The position numbers and the translations under genes are program-made. The notes beneath the pieces were generated by a model. It saw nothing but the letters and a program-made list of their open reading frames with translations. It did not search any database and had not been told where the DNA came from. A stretch of 64,000 bases of DNA, taken from positions 1-64,000 of the IMG/VR virus record IMGVR_UViG_3300044700_000691. One strand, given 5' to 3'. The DNA is from a virus. Below are positions 6,928 to 13,305 of this stretch, piece by piece; the first letter of the stretch is position 1; each line of letters starts with the position of its first letter.

Positions 6928-6994
6928 TAAATATAATACTTTTATTTGACAGTAAAAAACTTTTAGGCACTTATTTTCCTAAAAGTTATTAACA
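6928..6994 (-). promoter_or_regulatory. early terminator-promoter cassette
   Basis: Minus strand: AACTTTTAGGAAAATAAGTGCCTAAAAGTT plus TTTT, CTGTCAAAT, TATATTTAC (6928-6935). The stem has changed on both sides compared with the copy at 341 (TTTTAGG/CCTAAAA versus TTTTTG/CAAAAA), so pairing is kept. Confidence 0.8.
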
Positions 6995-6996
6995 AT

Positions 6997-7176
6997 TTAC
7001 AGGATCTGCATCCCTACGTTTAATAATTCGTTTTTTAGGTTTCCATGCATTTTTTCAGTGCCACTAATTGAGAGAATTATCGTTGGCCCCTGTAGGGAAA
7101 CTATGTAATCCTGTTGGGTAAATCCATAAAGCTTTAGGAAAGCCTCTGCCTTTTCAATAATTTGCTTCTTTTTCAT
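6997..7176 (-). CDS. small basic early protein, unknown
   Basis: 59 residues from the ATG that begins M-K-K-K-Q-I. A longer frame to 7212 would need a TTG start and would run through the promoter box at 7200-7207, so the shorter start is preferred. Helix then beta strands; not recognised. Confidence 0.65.
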   Translation of the reverse strand: MKKKQIIEKAEAFLKLYGFTQQDYIVSLQGPTIILSISGTEKMHGNLKNELLNVGMQIL

Positions 7177-7199
7177 GTTATTAGGTTTTAAGTTATAAG

Positions 7200-7245
7200 T
7201 AAATATAACCAATTAAGTTGACACTAAAAAACTTTGTATCACTTT
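7200..7245 (-). promoter_or_regulatory. early promoter
   Basis: Minus strand: AGTGTCAACTTAATTGG then TATATTTAC (7200-7207), 24 bases before the ATG at 7176. The hairpin is reduced (AAAAAAAGTG...). Confidence 0.65.
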
Positions 7246-7427
7246 TTTTCTTTCATTAAATAAATCGAAAGGAATGGGGTGCCAAAGATTATAACATAAA
7301 AACAAATAGCAACTAGGATTGGCGACGAGGGTTTGGCTGGAATTTCCATTGGACCATCAGTTGCGCACATAAGAATAAAGACTAATAACCAGCTAAAGAA
7401 TAAAAGGGTTCCGATAAATTGTTTCAT
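7239..7427 (-). CDS. two-helix small membrane protein
   Basis: 62 residues with two hydrophobic segments (about 4-22 and 36-57) separated by a short Pro/Ser-rich loop, and a basic C-terminal tail (M-K-E-K-K). It would sit in the host inner membrane. Size and layout are compatible with a holin or a superinfection-immunity protein, but its early position argues against a holin. Confidence 0.65.
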   Translation of the reverse strand: MKQFIGTLLFFSWLLVFILMCATDGPMEIPAKPSSPILVAICFYVIIFGTPFLSIYLMKEKK

Positions 7428-7456
7428 AGTAAAAGGTTTAATTATTAATTGATATG

Positions 7457-7505
7457 TAAATATAACTAAAATACTTGAAAGTAAAAAATTTATTTTAGGG
7501 AATCT
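7457..7505 (-). promoter_or_regulatory. early promoter of the small membrane protein
   Basis: Minus strand: TTTACTTTCAAGTATTTTAG then TATATTTAC (7457-7464). The element CTTTCAAGT replaces CTGTCAAAT. Confidence 0.6.
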
Positions 7506-7515
7506 TTCCTAAAAG

Positions 7516-7545
7516 AAAAAGGCCCTATTACTAGGACCCTCTCTC
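7516..7545 (-). terminator. intrinsic terminator after the Hsp20 gene
   Basis: Minus strand: GGTCCTA-gtaa-TAGGGCC followed by TTTTTCTTTT, 25 bases after the Hsp20 stop. Confidence 0.75.
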
Positions 7546-7569
7546 ATTATTAACCAATCAATCAAACTA

Positions 7570-7959
7570 TTATTTCTTCTCTCTACTAATAACTATCTTA
7601 CCAACTTTAGAATCTCTTTTGGCAATAGCGACATCAACAGTTAGGATTCCGTCGATAAGCTTGGCTGTAATAGATTCTCTACGGCTAGGCAGACCAAACT
7701 GGAATTCCTGCGCAGGAATCCAACTGGCTTTCTTAGCCTTAACAACTAGATAATCATTAACAATATCGATATCAATTTCTTCTTCAGTACGGCCAGCAAT
7801 AATCATTCGATACTGTGCAAGTTCGTCTGTAATTTTGACATCATAGTTGTCTGACTGATGTGTAGTTGACATTAGTGTAGACCACATTGGGTCGCGTAAT
7901 CCTTTTAGGATTTCTTGAGTTAGGCTCGGTTCTCCCGAGAAAAAAGTACGTAATAACAT
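7570..7959 (-). CDS. small heat-shock protein, Hsp20 / alpha-crystallin family
   Basis: 129 residues. The alpha-crystallin domain spans about 37-125, starting at D-N-Y-D-V-K-I-T-D and ending with the hallmark A-x-L-x-D-G-I-L-T-V-D-V block. An I-V-I motif near the C-terminus resembles the I-x-I oligomerisation motif. Such proteins hold unfolding proteins without ATP; Hsp20 genes are known in many T4-like and marine phages, where help in virion assembly is suspected. The leader contains a large inverted repeat (8016-8062) right where transcription should start. Confidence 0.92.
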   Translation of the reverse strand: MLLRTFFSGEPSLTQEILKGLRDPMWSTLMSTTHQSDNYDVKITDELAQYRMIIAGRTEEEIDIDIVNDYLVVKAKKASWIPAQEFQFGLPSRRESITAKLIDGILTVDVAIAKRDSKVGKIVISREKK

Positions 7960-8015
7960 GTTACATATAATTATTTTAATATTAATAGATCAAATTTGGT
8001 GCCAAATACTATTTT

Positions 8016-8062
8016 ATGACAAAGTGTCCTACCAACTCAAGGTCAATAGGACAATGTGTCAT
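8016..8062 (-). promoter_or_regulatory. hairpin in the Hsp20 leader
   Basis: ATGACA-aag-TGTCCTA (8016-8031) is the exact inverse of TAGGACA-atg-TGTCAT (8047-8062), giving two stems around a 3x3 internal loop and a 15-base loop. The early box at 8065-8072 places the transcript start at the 5' arm. A second small palindrome, ATTTGG-tg-CCAAAT, lies nearer the ATG. Confidence 0.6.
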
Positions 8063-8064
8063 GT

Positions 8065-8090
8065 TAAATATAGTATTACTTATATTTAGA
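8065..8090 (-). promoter_or_regulatory. early promoter of Hsp20, inside the previous gene's end
   Basis: Minus strand TATATTTAA (8065-8072) with an AT-rich upstream part that overlaps the last codons of the 79-residue gene. No hairpin cassette here. Confidence 0.55.
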
Positions 8091-8315
8091 TAGGATTTCT
8101 CTATGGACATGGTTAGCCCAACTATTAAAATCCGCCTGCTCCTTTGGTTCAACCGTTCGCATAACACGAGGACCATTACCATAGCTAAGATCTAAGGTTT
8201 CGCCAACCGGCTCAGTTATCATGTTCCTACGAATTAACATCTCTATTCCGCTTAGGAATCTTATGATACCTGTTTTTACCTTTTTCACTGCCGATTGTTG
8301 TTTATTATTTGTCAT
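8076..8315 (-). CDS. small basic early protein, unknown
   Basis: 79 residues with a basic N-terminus (K-K-V-K-T-G-I-I-R) followed by an amphipathic helix and a soluble tail. Not recognised. Its ATG is one base from the stop of the preceding 58-residue gene, so the two are coupled. Confidence 0.65.
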   Translation of the reverse strand: MTNNKQQSAVKKVKTGIIRFLSGIEMLIRRNMITEPVGETLDLSYGNGPRVMRTVEPKEQADFNSWANHVHREILSKYK

Positions 8316-8316
8316 A

Positions 8317-8493
8317 TTATTGAACTTTAAGTTTAGTTAATAATTCTTTCTTAATCATTTCTGGCCAGGCTTTCGCAAATAGCGGGGTCTTGCCTTGATC
8401 TTCGATTGCTTGAATCTCCTTTTGGACTCCTTCGACCCATAATTCTAATCCAGCCCTTAGTGCTTCTTTTTCTACGTTAGTTAGTTTTGCCAT
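8317..8493 (-). CDS. 58-residue helical protein, unknown
   Basis: Short frame starting M-A-K-L-T-N-V-E-K-E and ending L-T-K-L-K-V-Q; two predicted helices joined at G-K-T-P-L-F. It fits tightly between its neighbours in the 8645-8076 operon. Confidence 0.65.
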   Translation of the reverse strand: MAKLTNVEKEALRAGLELWVEGVQKEIQAIEDQGKTPLFAKAWPEMIKKELLTKLKVQ

Positions 8494-8498
8494 AACCT

Positions 8499-8645
8499 TT
8501 ATTTTTTATTTACTTCGTAATTATTGACTGCATCAATTACTATTTTACAAATGGTATCAAGTACTTCGTCATCATGTCCATCTAAGTAAGTAATTAGGTT
8601 AAACTGTAAAATTTCTTTTAACTCTCTTGTTGTTTTAATTTCCAT
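8499..8645 (-). CDS. 48-residue acidic protein, unknown
   Basis: Short frame starting M-E-I-K-T-T-R-E-L-K and ending N-Y-E-V-N-K-K. First gene after the cassette at 8674 and five bases from the next gene. Not recognised. Confidence 0.65.
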   Translation of the reverse strand: MEIKTTRELKEILQFNLITYLDGHDDEVLDTICKIVIDAVNNYEVNKK

Positions 8646-8673
8646 ATCCTTTTTGTTTTTATTGATTATACTG

Positions 8674-8722
8674 TAAATATAATACTTTTATTTGACAGTA
8701 AAAAATTTTTAATAGATTATTT
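8674..8722 (-). promoter_or_regulatory. early promoter
   Basis: Minus strand: AAATTTTTTACTGTCAAATAAAAG then TATATTTAC (8674-8681). Starts the operon 8645-8076. Confidence 0.7.
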
Positions 8723-8851
8723 TTAATCCATCCATTTACCATCATGTATCAAATGCCAAAACCTATGCTTTAATACTTCGATTATTAGGGAACCTAAGCT
8801 ATCGCACTTGTAAACTCCAGCACCTTTTACTATAAGTTTGAATTTAGACAT
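8723..8851 (-). CDS. 42-residue protein, unknown
   Basis: Short frame starting M-S-K-F-K-L-I-V-K-G and ending H-D-G-K-W-M-D. Basic, beta-rich, one cysteine. It fills the gap between the 94-residue gene and the next promoter. Confidence 0.6.
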   Translation of the reverse strand: MSKFKLIVKGAGVYKCDSLGSLIIEVLKHRFWHLIHDGKWMD

Positions 8852-8873
8852 TATATTTGTTGTTTAATAATTA

Positions 8874-9158
8874 TTACTTCATTTTAATTAAGGGTACGAT
8901 CGAGACCTGGCAGTGCTGGGCTTCGGGATTGTATAATGCTTCTTCTTCAGTATTCCACTTGCTCCTATCCCATAGGAGAACTGGCCTGCTCGCCGCTTCT
9001 CGACATAGGGTTTTGTATTCAATATTTAGGGTCTTTGCATCCAGTTGGACCTTAGTAAATTGGTGTACCCCTTTCAGTGTGGTTAGCACGCTGCGACCGG
9101 TTAGGATATCTGAATTCCAGATCTCGACTAACCATAGCCTGTCTTTCTTTGTCTTCAT
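8874..9158 (-). CDS. small early protein, unknown
   Basis: 94 residues, beta-rich first third (L-W-L-V-E-I-W-N-S-D), a possible helix with C-R-E-A-A-S-R, and a Val/Ile-rich end. Not recognised. An overlapping plus-strand frame (8857-9198) is the shadow: only the minus frame fits the operon. Confidence 0.65.
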   Translation of the reverse strand: MKTKKDRLWLVEIWNSDILTGRSVLTTLKGVHQFTKVQLDAKTLNIEYKTLCREAASRPVLLWDRSKWNTEEEALYNPEAQHCQVSIVPLIKMK

Positions 9159-9159
9159 A

Positions 9160-9369
9160 TTATCTTATACTCCCTTTAGTATCACTAGATTCTCTTGAGA
9201 ATCCAGCAATCGCGTATAGTATTCCCATTGCTCCGCTTAACATAAAGAATCCCATTTCATTTAATGTTCCTGCAAATGGGATAACCTTTCCGACATGACC
9301 GCTCGCAGTTAAGAACGCAATTGATAAGAATAAGACTGAACCCAATAAAAATTTAATAGATGCTTTCAT
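9160..9369 (-). CDS. two-helix small membrane protein
   Basis: 69 residues with hydrophobic segments at about 5-22 and 39-57 and a charged soluble tail (S-R-E-S-S-D-T-K). First gene behind the cassette at 9399. Function unknown. Confidence 0.65.
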   Translation of the reverse strand: MKASIKFLLGSVLFLSIAFLTASGHVGKVIPFAGTLNEMGFFMLSGAMGILYAIAGFSRESSDTKGSIR

Positions 9370-9398
9370 AATAGATTGTTTAGGTTATTAATGATATG

Positions 9399-9452
9399 TA
9401 AATATAAACAATTAAGTTGACACTAAAAAACTTTTTATTACTTATTTTTCAA
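9399..9452 (-). promoter_or_regulatory. early promoter
   Basis: Minus strand: AAAAAGTTTTTTAGTGTCAACTTAATTGTT then TATATTTAC (9399-9406). Same AGTGTCAACTTAATTG variant as at 7200 and 10493. Confidence 0.7.
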
Positions 9453-9454
9453 AA

Positions 9455-9480
9455 AAAAACCTGCCTTACGGGGCAGGTTC
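9455..9480 (-). terminator. intrinsic terminator
   Basis: Minus strand: AACCTGCC-ccgtaa-GGCAGGTT followed by seven or more T. Ends the operon 10470-9502. Confidence 0.85.
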
Positions 9481-9501
9481 AAGGCTTAAGAGATTCTCTA
9501 C

Positions 9502-9810
9502 TTAGACAAGTTGAGAATTCTTGATACGACCGCGGGTCATATCGAAAGCTTTGTTTACAATCTTTGCATTTTGGTACAAGCCACCGATAACTTCACTTGT
9601 GTAGTTAGGCGAGAATCCAGTACGTGCAGCTACTTTCACTAAGTCGCCTTGACGTAGACGAGAGTTAATAACTGCTAATTTTGCTGTGTAAGGCAATTTG
9701 CGATAGGTCATGCCTATCTTGGTTTGGTTTGCTGTGTTTGACATTGTAGTCGGTTTGGTTTTAAATTTTGCAGTAAATGCTGCAAATGCTTTCTTTATAG
9801 ACATAGACAT
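9502..9810 (-). CDS. basic protein with possible helix-turn-helix
   Basis: 102 residues, strongly basic. Residues 52-80 (Q-G-D-L-V-K-V-A-A-R-T-G-F-S-P-N-Y-T-S) have the spacing of a helix-turn-helix (A-A-x-x-x-G-x-S ... V), preceded by a Lys-rich, disordered-looking N-terminus. DNA binding is inferred. A middle-type box (GTATAATA, about 9828-9835) lies just upstream. Confidence 0.65.
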   Translation of the reverse strand: MSMSIKKAFAAFTAKFKTKPTTMSNTANQTKIGMTYRKLPYTAKLAVINSRLRQGDLVKVAARTGFSPNYTSEVIGGLYQNAKIVNKAFDMTRGRIKNSQLV

Positions 9811-9834
9811 TTTATATTGTTTAGATTATTATAC

Positions 9835-10062
9835 CTACCCCTTTGGCTTATTGGCATCTGCGATAGCACTCCTAATTGCACCAGTTCCCATTACTGTCTT
9901 GCCGATAACCATCCAGCCCATTGCGGAGAGCCAGGTAATTTCGTGTAGACCTTGATCAGGGCCAATGCTATTCCATATTACCTTAAGAAAAAAGGCTTCG
10001 AGCATAAAGCTACAGACACCGACAAATAGTTTGTAAATTGCTTCTTTTGTTTTAGTTGACAT
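9835..10062 (-). CDS. small membrane protein
   Basis: 75 residues, two hydrophobic stretches (about 10-30 and 44-62), short charged tail. Follows the 35-residue membrane protein by one base. Unknown. Confidence 0.65.
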   Translation of the reverse strand: MSTKTKEAIYKLFVGVCSFMLEAFFLKVIWNSIGPDQGLHEITWLSAMGWMVIGKTVMGTGAIRSAIADANKPKG

Positions 10063-10063
10063 A

Positions 10064-10171
10064 TTATATCCAGTTTAAGATTTTAAATAATACTTTCGCG
10101 ACTATAAAGAACACGATTATCTTTAGGGCTAATATACCCAATTTCTCGATAGTTGACAAGAGGCTGGTCAT
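10064..10171 (-). CDS. 35-residue single-pass membrane protein
   Basis: Short frame starting M-T-S-L-L-S-T-I-E-K-L, then a continuous hydrophobic helix (L-A-L-K-I-I-V-F-F-I-V-A). It overlaps the gene upstream by four bases (ATGA) and is one base from the next, so the spacing strongly supports translation. Confidence 0.65.
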   Translation of the reverse strand: MTSLLSTIEKLGILALKIIVFFIVAKVLFKILNWI

Positions 10172-10470
10172 ATGCTGCTGTTGAAAAATAGCTTTACCTC
10201 TTTACGACCTCTAGTATTACCAAGCTTTACCTCGCTCTCGGTAATTTCTATTTCAATTACCCTGACCCCATTTGCAAAATGGTGCTTATCAAATCTGAGT
10301 CTCCCTTCGTTGGTAAATCTCTCGACAACTTCGCCACCTCTTAGCCTGCTAAACTCGGCCTCGCTAAGGGTTAACTCTTGCCCAATACTCCAGTGGACAG
10401 GCTTTACACTACGACCTGACTCTTCGCGAATAGGTTCGGTAACGGTTAATTTAAATTCTTTGTGTATCAT
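10168..10470 (-). CDS. small early protein, unknown
   Basis: 100 residues, charged, predicted beta-rich with an H-W-S-I-G-Q-E-L-T-L-S-E-A-E segment. No recognised domain. First gene of the operon 10470-9502. Confidence 0.65.
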   Translation of the reverse strand: MIHKEFKLTVTEPIREESGRSVKPVHWSIGQELTLSEAEFSRLRGGEVVERFTNEGRLRFDKHHFANGVRVIEIEITESEVKLGNTRGRKEVKLFFNSSI

Positions 10471-10492
10471 CGTATATCATTTAGTTATAGAG

Positions 10493-10540
10493 TAAATATA
10501 ACCAATTAACTTGACACCCAAAAATAAAGTTATTAACAAT
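10493..10540 (-). promoter_or_regulatory. early promoter
   Basis: Minus strand: TTAATAACTTTATT, GGTGTCAAGTTAATTGGT, TATATTTAC (10493-10500). The hairpin is reduced. Confidence 0.65.
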
Positions 10541-10718
10541 TATCCCAGCTAGTCGGGCTATCTTCAGCTGTTACCTGCCAAAACTGGCCAAGGTTATCGC
10601 GCACAGTTAGCACGTCTGGTGCTACTACTTCTACAATACCCGTGATAGGGGCTTCTAGCTCTTCGAATTTCTGTAACCATTGGATAGTATCTCCCGGTTT
10701 AAAGTCTTGTATCTGCAT
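10533..10718 (-). CDS. small beta-barrel-like protein, unknown
   Basis: 61 residues: F-K-P-G-D-T-I-Q-W at the start and V-E-V-V-A-P-D-V-L-T-V-R-D at the centre, the pattern of a small SH3/KOW-like barrel. Lies four bases after the 101-residue gene. Confidence 0.6.
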   Translation of the reverse strand: MQIQDFKPGDTIQWLQKFEELEAPITGIVEVVAPDVLTVRDNLGQFWQVTAEDSPTSWDNC

Positions 10719-10721
10719 ATG

Positions 10722-11027
10722 TTATAGTTTGTTTATAGCTGCTTCGCGTTTAACCCGATAGAATAACTCAGCAGCCCATTCATATTCTTCCCTAGCAACC
10801 GCCACGTCGAGCGCAGTAATACAGGCATGGTATAGAGCATGTAATAAGTATTCAAGATACTCTGCACTCCAATCCTCTTCGCCTGCTGTTTTACCTAGGT
10901 CTTCGACTATCTTGCCTAGACAGTGGCGTATCGCCTGCTGGTCTCGACCTACTCCTTCCAGCCCAGTAAGGATTCGGTCTTTAATTAGTGTAGATAAGTA
11001 TTCAGGCATCTCCTTTTGGTTTAGCAT
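10722..11027 (-). CDS. helical protein, unknown
   Basis: 101 residues, nearly all helical. The C-terminal R-E-E-Y-E-W-A-A-E-L resembles the UvrB/C-like helical hairpin also seen in three small genes at 26176, 37495 and 59006. First leftward gene after the GC-rich island; a GTATAAT box (about 11034-11041) lies just upstream. Confidence 0.65.
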   Translation of the reverse strand: MLNQKEMPEYLSTLIKDRILTGLEGVGRDQQAIRHCLGKIVEDLGKTAGEEDWSAEYLEYLLHALYHACITALDVAVAREEYEWAAELFYRVKREAAINKL

Positions 11028-11033
11028 TATAGT

Positions 11034-11041
11034 TATTATAC
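11034..11041 (-). promoter_or_regulatory. probable middle promoter box
   Basis: Minus strand GTATAATA within TAGTATAATAACTATAATG, just before the 101-residue gene. Confidence 0.4.
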
Positions 11042-11059
11042 TAGGCTAGGGGTATAGGT

Positions 11060-11492
11060 TTACCTGCGCAGAGTAGGTACAGGGCTAGTGCAATACCTCC
11101 TGCTGGACCGGCTGGAGACCTGCCTGGAGCTGCTGGTCAGGCTAGCCCAGGAGGCTATATAATACCTACCCAGGACCGGTCTGGTACTGCTCCTGGCTGC
11201 CCTGGGGACCGTCCTGGCAGCTGTCTCCAGGTGACTCCTGGGGTACACCAGGACAGGTCCAGACTGCTCCTGGGTGACCCTGGGGAGCTGTCCAGGGGCT
11301 GCCCCGGGGCCTATCCCTGGTATAAGTTTTTGTAGCCAGGGGGAAGCAAGCATTTTTACTTTTTTCTCTTGTCTCCCCGGCTTGGCTAGTGGTCCAGACC
11401 TTTTTGCCTAGATTCATTTATCCAGGGGCTTTTCCTCGGGGCATTTCTACTGGTGGCGAATTTCCCCTGGCTTGGGGGCTGTTGTCCAGGTC
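11060..11492. other. GC-rich CCWGG island at the transcription divide
   Basis: The 505 bases between the leftward gene ending at 11027 and the rightward gene starting at 11533 hold no credible gene. From 11123 to 11490 there are 17 CCAGG/CCTGG pentamers, in an otherwise AT-rich genome where fewer than one is expected. GTCCAGAC occurs twice. Two minus-strand frames cross it, but their composition (Pro, Arg, Ser, Trp, Gly runs) reflects the repeats. Origin, packaging or protein-binding roles are all possible. Confidence 0.75.
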
Positions 11493-11501
11493 TTTTGCTA
11501 A

Positions 11502-11509
11502 TAAATATC
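11502..11509 (+). promoter_or_regulatory. late promoter box
   Basis: AATAAATATC, 31 bases before the ATG at 11533; matches the TAAATAA late class. Confidence 0.65.
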
Positions 11510-11532
11510 TTTATAACTATAACAATATTATT

Positions 11533-11958
11533 ATGAACAGGATTAAAAGATTTAGTGAGTATCTAGTAGAGGCAGTAGCCTTAGATCAATTGGCTACTCA
11601 ATTAGGTGGTACCGTGGAACCTATCGAGGGGGTAACAGACTGGTCAGCAGTTAGAGGTTATCTAGATATTAACCGTGAAAAACTTAAGACCAGCTTAGAA
11701 AAGGCAACTGGAGATAAGATAACTGCCATGGTAGTTATTAAGGTTACTGATATCTATGCTGAAGACAAGAGGGACGGGGTAACTCCTGATCCAGACTGGT
11801 TAGGTGCAGATCCAATTGTAGACGATGCAACTCCAGATCTACAAGAAATGGTTAAGGTAGTTATTTCAGCAATACAGCAGAGTCTTGCTAAATCCGATAC
11901 AGCAACCCTAGCTAAGTTTAGTACAGCAGGTAAAGGCATCAAAACAAGTAGATATTAA
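11533..11958 (+). CDS. capsid-targeted protein, unknown
   Basis: 141 residues. N-terminus M-N-R-I-K-R-F-S-E-Y-L-V-E/A fits the capsid-targeting pattern with predicted cleavage after L-V-E (residue 13). The rest is acidic with a conserved-looking D-P-D-W-L-G-A-D-P motif. The start is set by this motif and the late box; an upstream extension into the GC-rich island is rejected. First of three rightward genes with two- to three-base spacing. Confidence 0.75.
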   Translation: MNRIKRFSEYLVEAVALDQLATQLGGTVEPIEGVTDWSAVRGYLDINREKLKTSLEKATGDKITAMVVIKVTDIYAEDKRDGVTPDPDWLGADPIVDDATPDLQEMVKVVISAIQQSLAKSDTATLAKFSTAGKGIKTSRY

Positions 11959-11961
11959 TCT

Positions 11962-12612
11962 ATGAAACATATCAGACTATACAAAGATTTTATTACCGAA
12001 GAGGTCCAGTCTGGTGTTGTGCACTGCAGTGGTAAAAGCTGTAACTGGAGTTGGAATCTAGCGGATGGCTTGGATGGCGGCGAAACCAATCCCTATCTAT
12101 GTCACAAGTGCTGGCATGACAATACCCCTGCTATTACCGAATCTGCGGATCCTTTCTGGACCCAATATGTTAGACTTGTTGATCTAGGTATGATTGATCT
12201 AGAGGATTGGAGCAAGATTAAAGATGATGTAGTATTGCTAGTTAAGGAGCGGTTAGCCAGTCACTACCCTAATTTAGATGTAGAAAAACTGGCATTTGAC
12301 GAAATCAGGATCCACCAGCAGGGTAAAGGCGGGCGCGATCCTTATTATAGTGTCTATATTGATAAGGGCGTTAACTATAGTTATAAGGTATGGAATTGCA
12401 GATTGGTAATTCGTTTTCAAAAGGCAGCCGGTCGACTTGATAGTAGTCAGCTTATTACGGTACCTGACTATTTCTGGGAAAGACCAATTGGTGGGTATCA
12501 ATGGATACCAAGCACGGTTGCACAGAGTAGGTGGATAGCAGACGAAATTATCAAGTGGATGGACAAGGTCTTTGTACCATTTATCGGTGTTGAAATAGAA
12601 GAAACCAACTAA
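11962..12612 (+). CDS. capsid-targeted zinc-ribbon protein
   Basis: 216 residues. N-terminus M-K-H-I-R-L-Y-K-D-F-I-T-E/E (cleavage predicted after I-T-E). Residues about 20-52 form a zinc-ribbon-like unit: H-C-S-G-K-S-C-N-W-S-W then C-H-K-C-W-H-D-N. A short L-V-D-L-G-M-I-D-L-E-D-W hairpin follows (SHOCT-like). The C-terminal half has no recognised domain. Probably carried inside the head; activity unknown. Confidence 0.75.
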   Translation: MKHIRLYKDFITEEVQSGVVHCSGKSCNWSWNLADGLDGGETNPYLCHKCWHDNTPAITESADPFWTQYVRLVDLGMIDLEDWSKIKDDVVLLVKERLASHYPNLDVEKLAFDEIRIHQQGKGGRDPYYSVYIDKGVNYSYKVWNCRLVIRFQKAAGRLDSSQLITVPDYFWERPIGGYQWIPSTVAQSRWIADEIIKWMDKVFVPFIGVEIEETN

Positions 12613-12614
12613 CT

Positions 12615-13187
12615 ATGAAATATTTAAAACCATACCGCCTATTTGAATCCGCTGAAGAGATTGCCGCAGCTAGGCGCATGTTGGCACTAGGCTTAATAGA
12701 ACCCGAGGATTTTAAACAGAAATTACAGGAGCTTGGTTTGGATAAACAGTATCGTAGCGAATTTGTTGCCGCCCTCAAGACCCTATTTGCGGATCTTGGG
12801 CTAGAGTGGCGGGATTGGGCAACAGGCCGCCAGGCGGATAATGGTACAGTCGTGCTTAAAATTAGCCCAGCTGATGCAGCCGAAATTCTCTTTACTGCTG
12901 ACTTGCCTAAGGGCTTAAGCCCTGCTCAAGAGGCACGCTATGCAAAGATAAAAGGGGAGCTGCAGCAGTGGCAGCGTCAAATGGAGATGGAGACCTCATT
13001 GAGCTCTAGGTTTGAATACTGGATTTTCCCAGGTTCTCTACGTAACTCTGGTCGAATTGGCCAACCAACCTCTAACCGTCAGGTTATATTCGATGGCTTA
13101 ACTGAGCCGGGTACAGCCCTGGCCAGATTTATGTACCAAGTTGCACTTGATGCCCATGGTCGTAGTTGGCGCTGGGGTAGGCGCTAG
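12615..13187 (+). CDS. capsid-targeted protein with SHOCT-like hairpin
   Basis: 190 residues. M-K-Y-L-K-P-Y-R-L-F-E/S fits the targeting pattern. Residues 18-45 contain R-M-L-A-L-G-L-I-E-P-E-D-F-K-Q-K-L-Q-E-L, the helical hairpin of SHOCT-type domains shared with other cargo genes. Rich in Arg/Trp at the end. Third gene of the group; the transcript ends at the hairpin at 13254. Confidence 0.75.
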   Translation: MKYLKPYRLFESAEEIAAARRMLALGLIEPEDFKQKLQELGLDKQYRSEFVAALKTLFADLGLEWRDWATGRQADNGTVVLKISPADAAEILFTADLPKGLSPAQEARYAKIKGELQQWQRQMEMETSLSSRFEYWIFPGSLRNSGRIGQPTSNRQVIFDGLTEPGTALARFMYQVALDAHGRSWRWGRR

Positions 13188-13253
13188 GCCTCACCACTCT
13201 TAACCCCAACCCCCTTGCGCGGGCGCACTCGGCGGGGTCCAGGAATACTGCAT

Positions 13254-13280
13254 AAAAAAAGAGGCTAGGCGCCTCTTTAG
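13254..13280. terminator. bidirectional terminator
   Basis: AAAGAGGC-taggc-GCCTCTTT (stems 13258-13265 and 13271-13278) with A tract on one side and T-rich sequence on the other, between convergent genes. Confidence 0.8.
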
Positions 13281-13305
13281 TAATTTAAGATATAGGTGAG
13301 TCTAG

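Noticed and set aside
8857-9198. Plus-strand frame opposite the 94-residue gene
   Set aside because: Shadow: all genes of the 0-11 kb block read leftward and the minus frame fits the operon spacing.
11060-11417. Two minus-strand frames in the GC-rich island (97 and 83 residues)
   Set aside because: Composition (runs of Pro, Arg, Ser, Trp, Gly) comes from CCWGG repeats; neither has a promoter at normal spacing or any recognisable motif.
11389-11532. N-terminal extension of the first rightward cargo gene
   Set aside because: It would run through the island and the late box; the leader motif starts exactly at the ATG at 11533.
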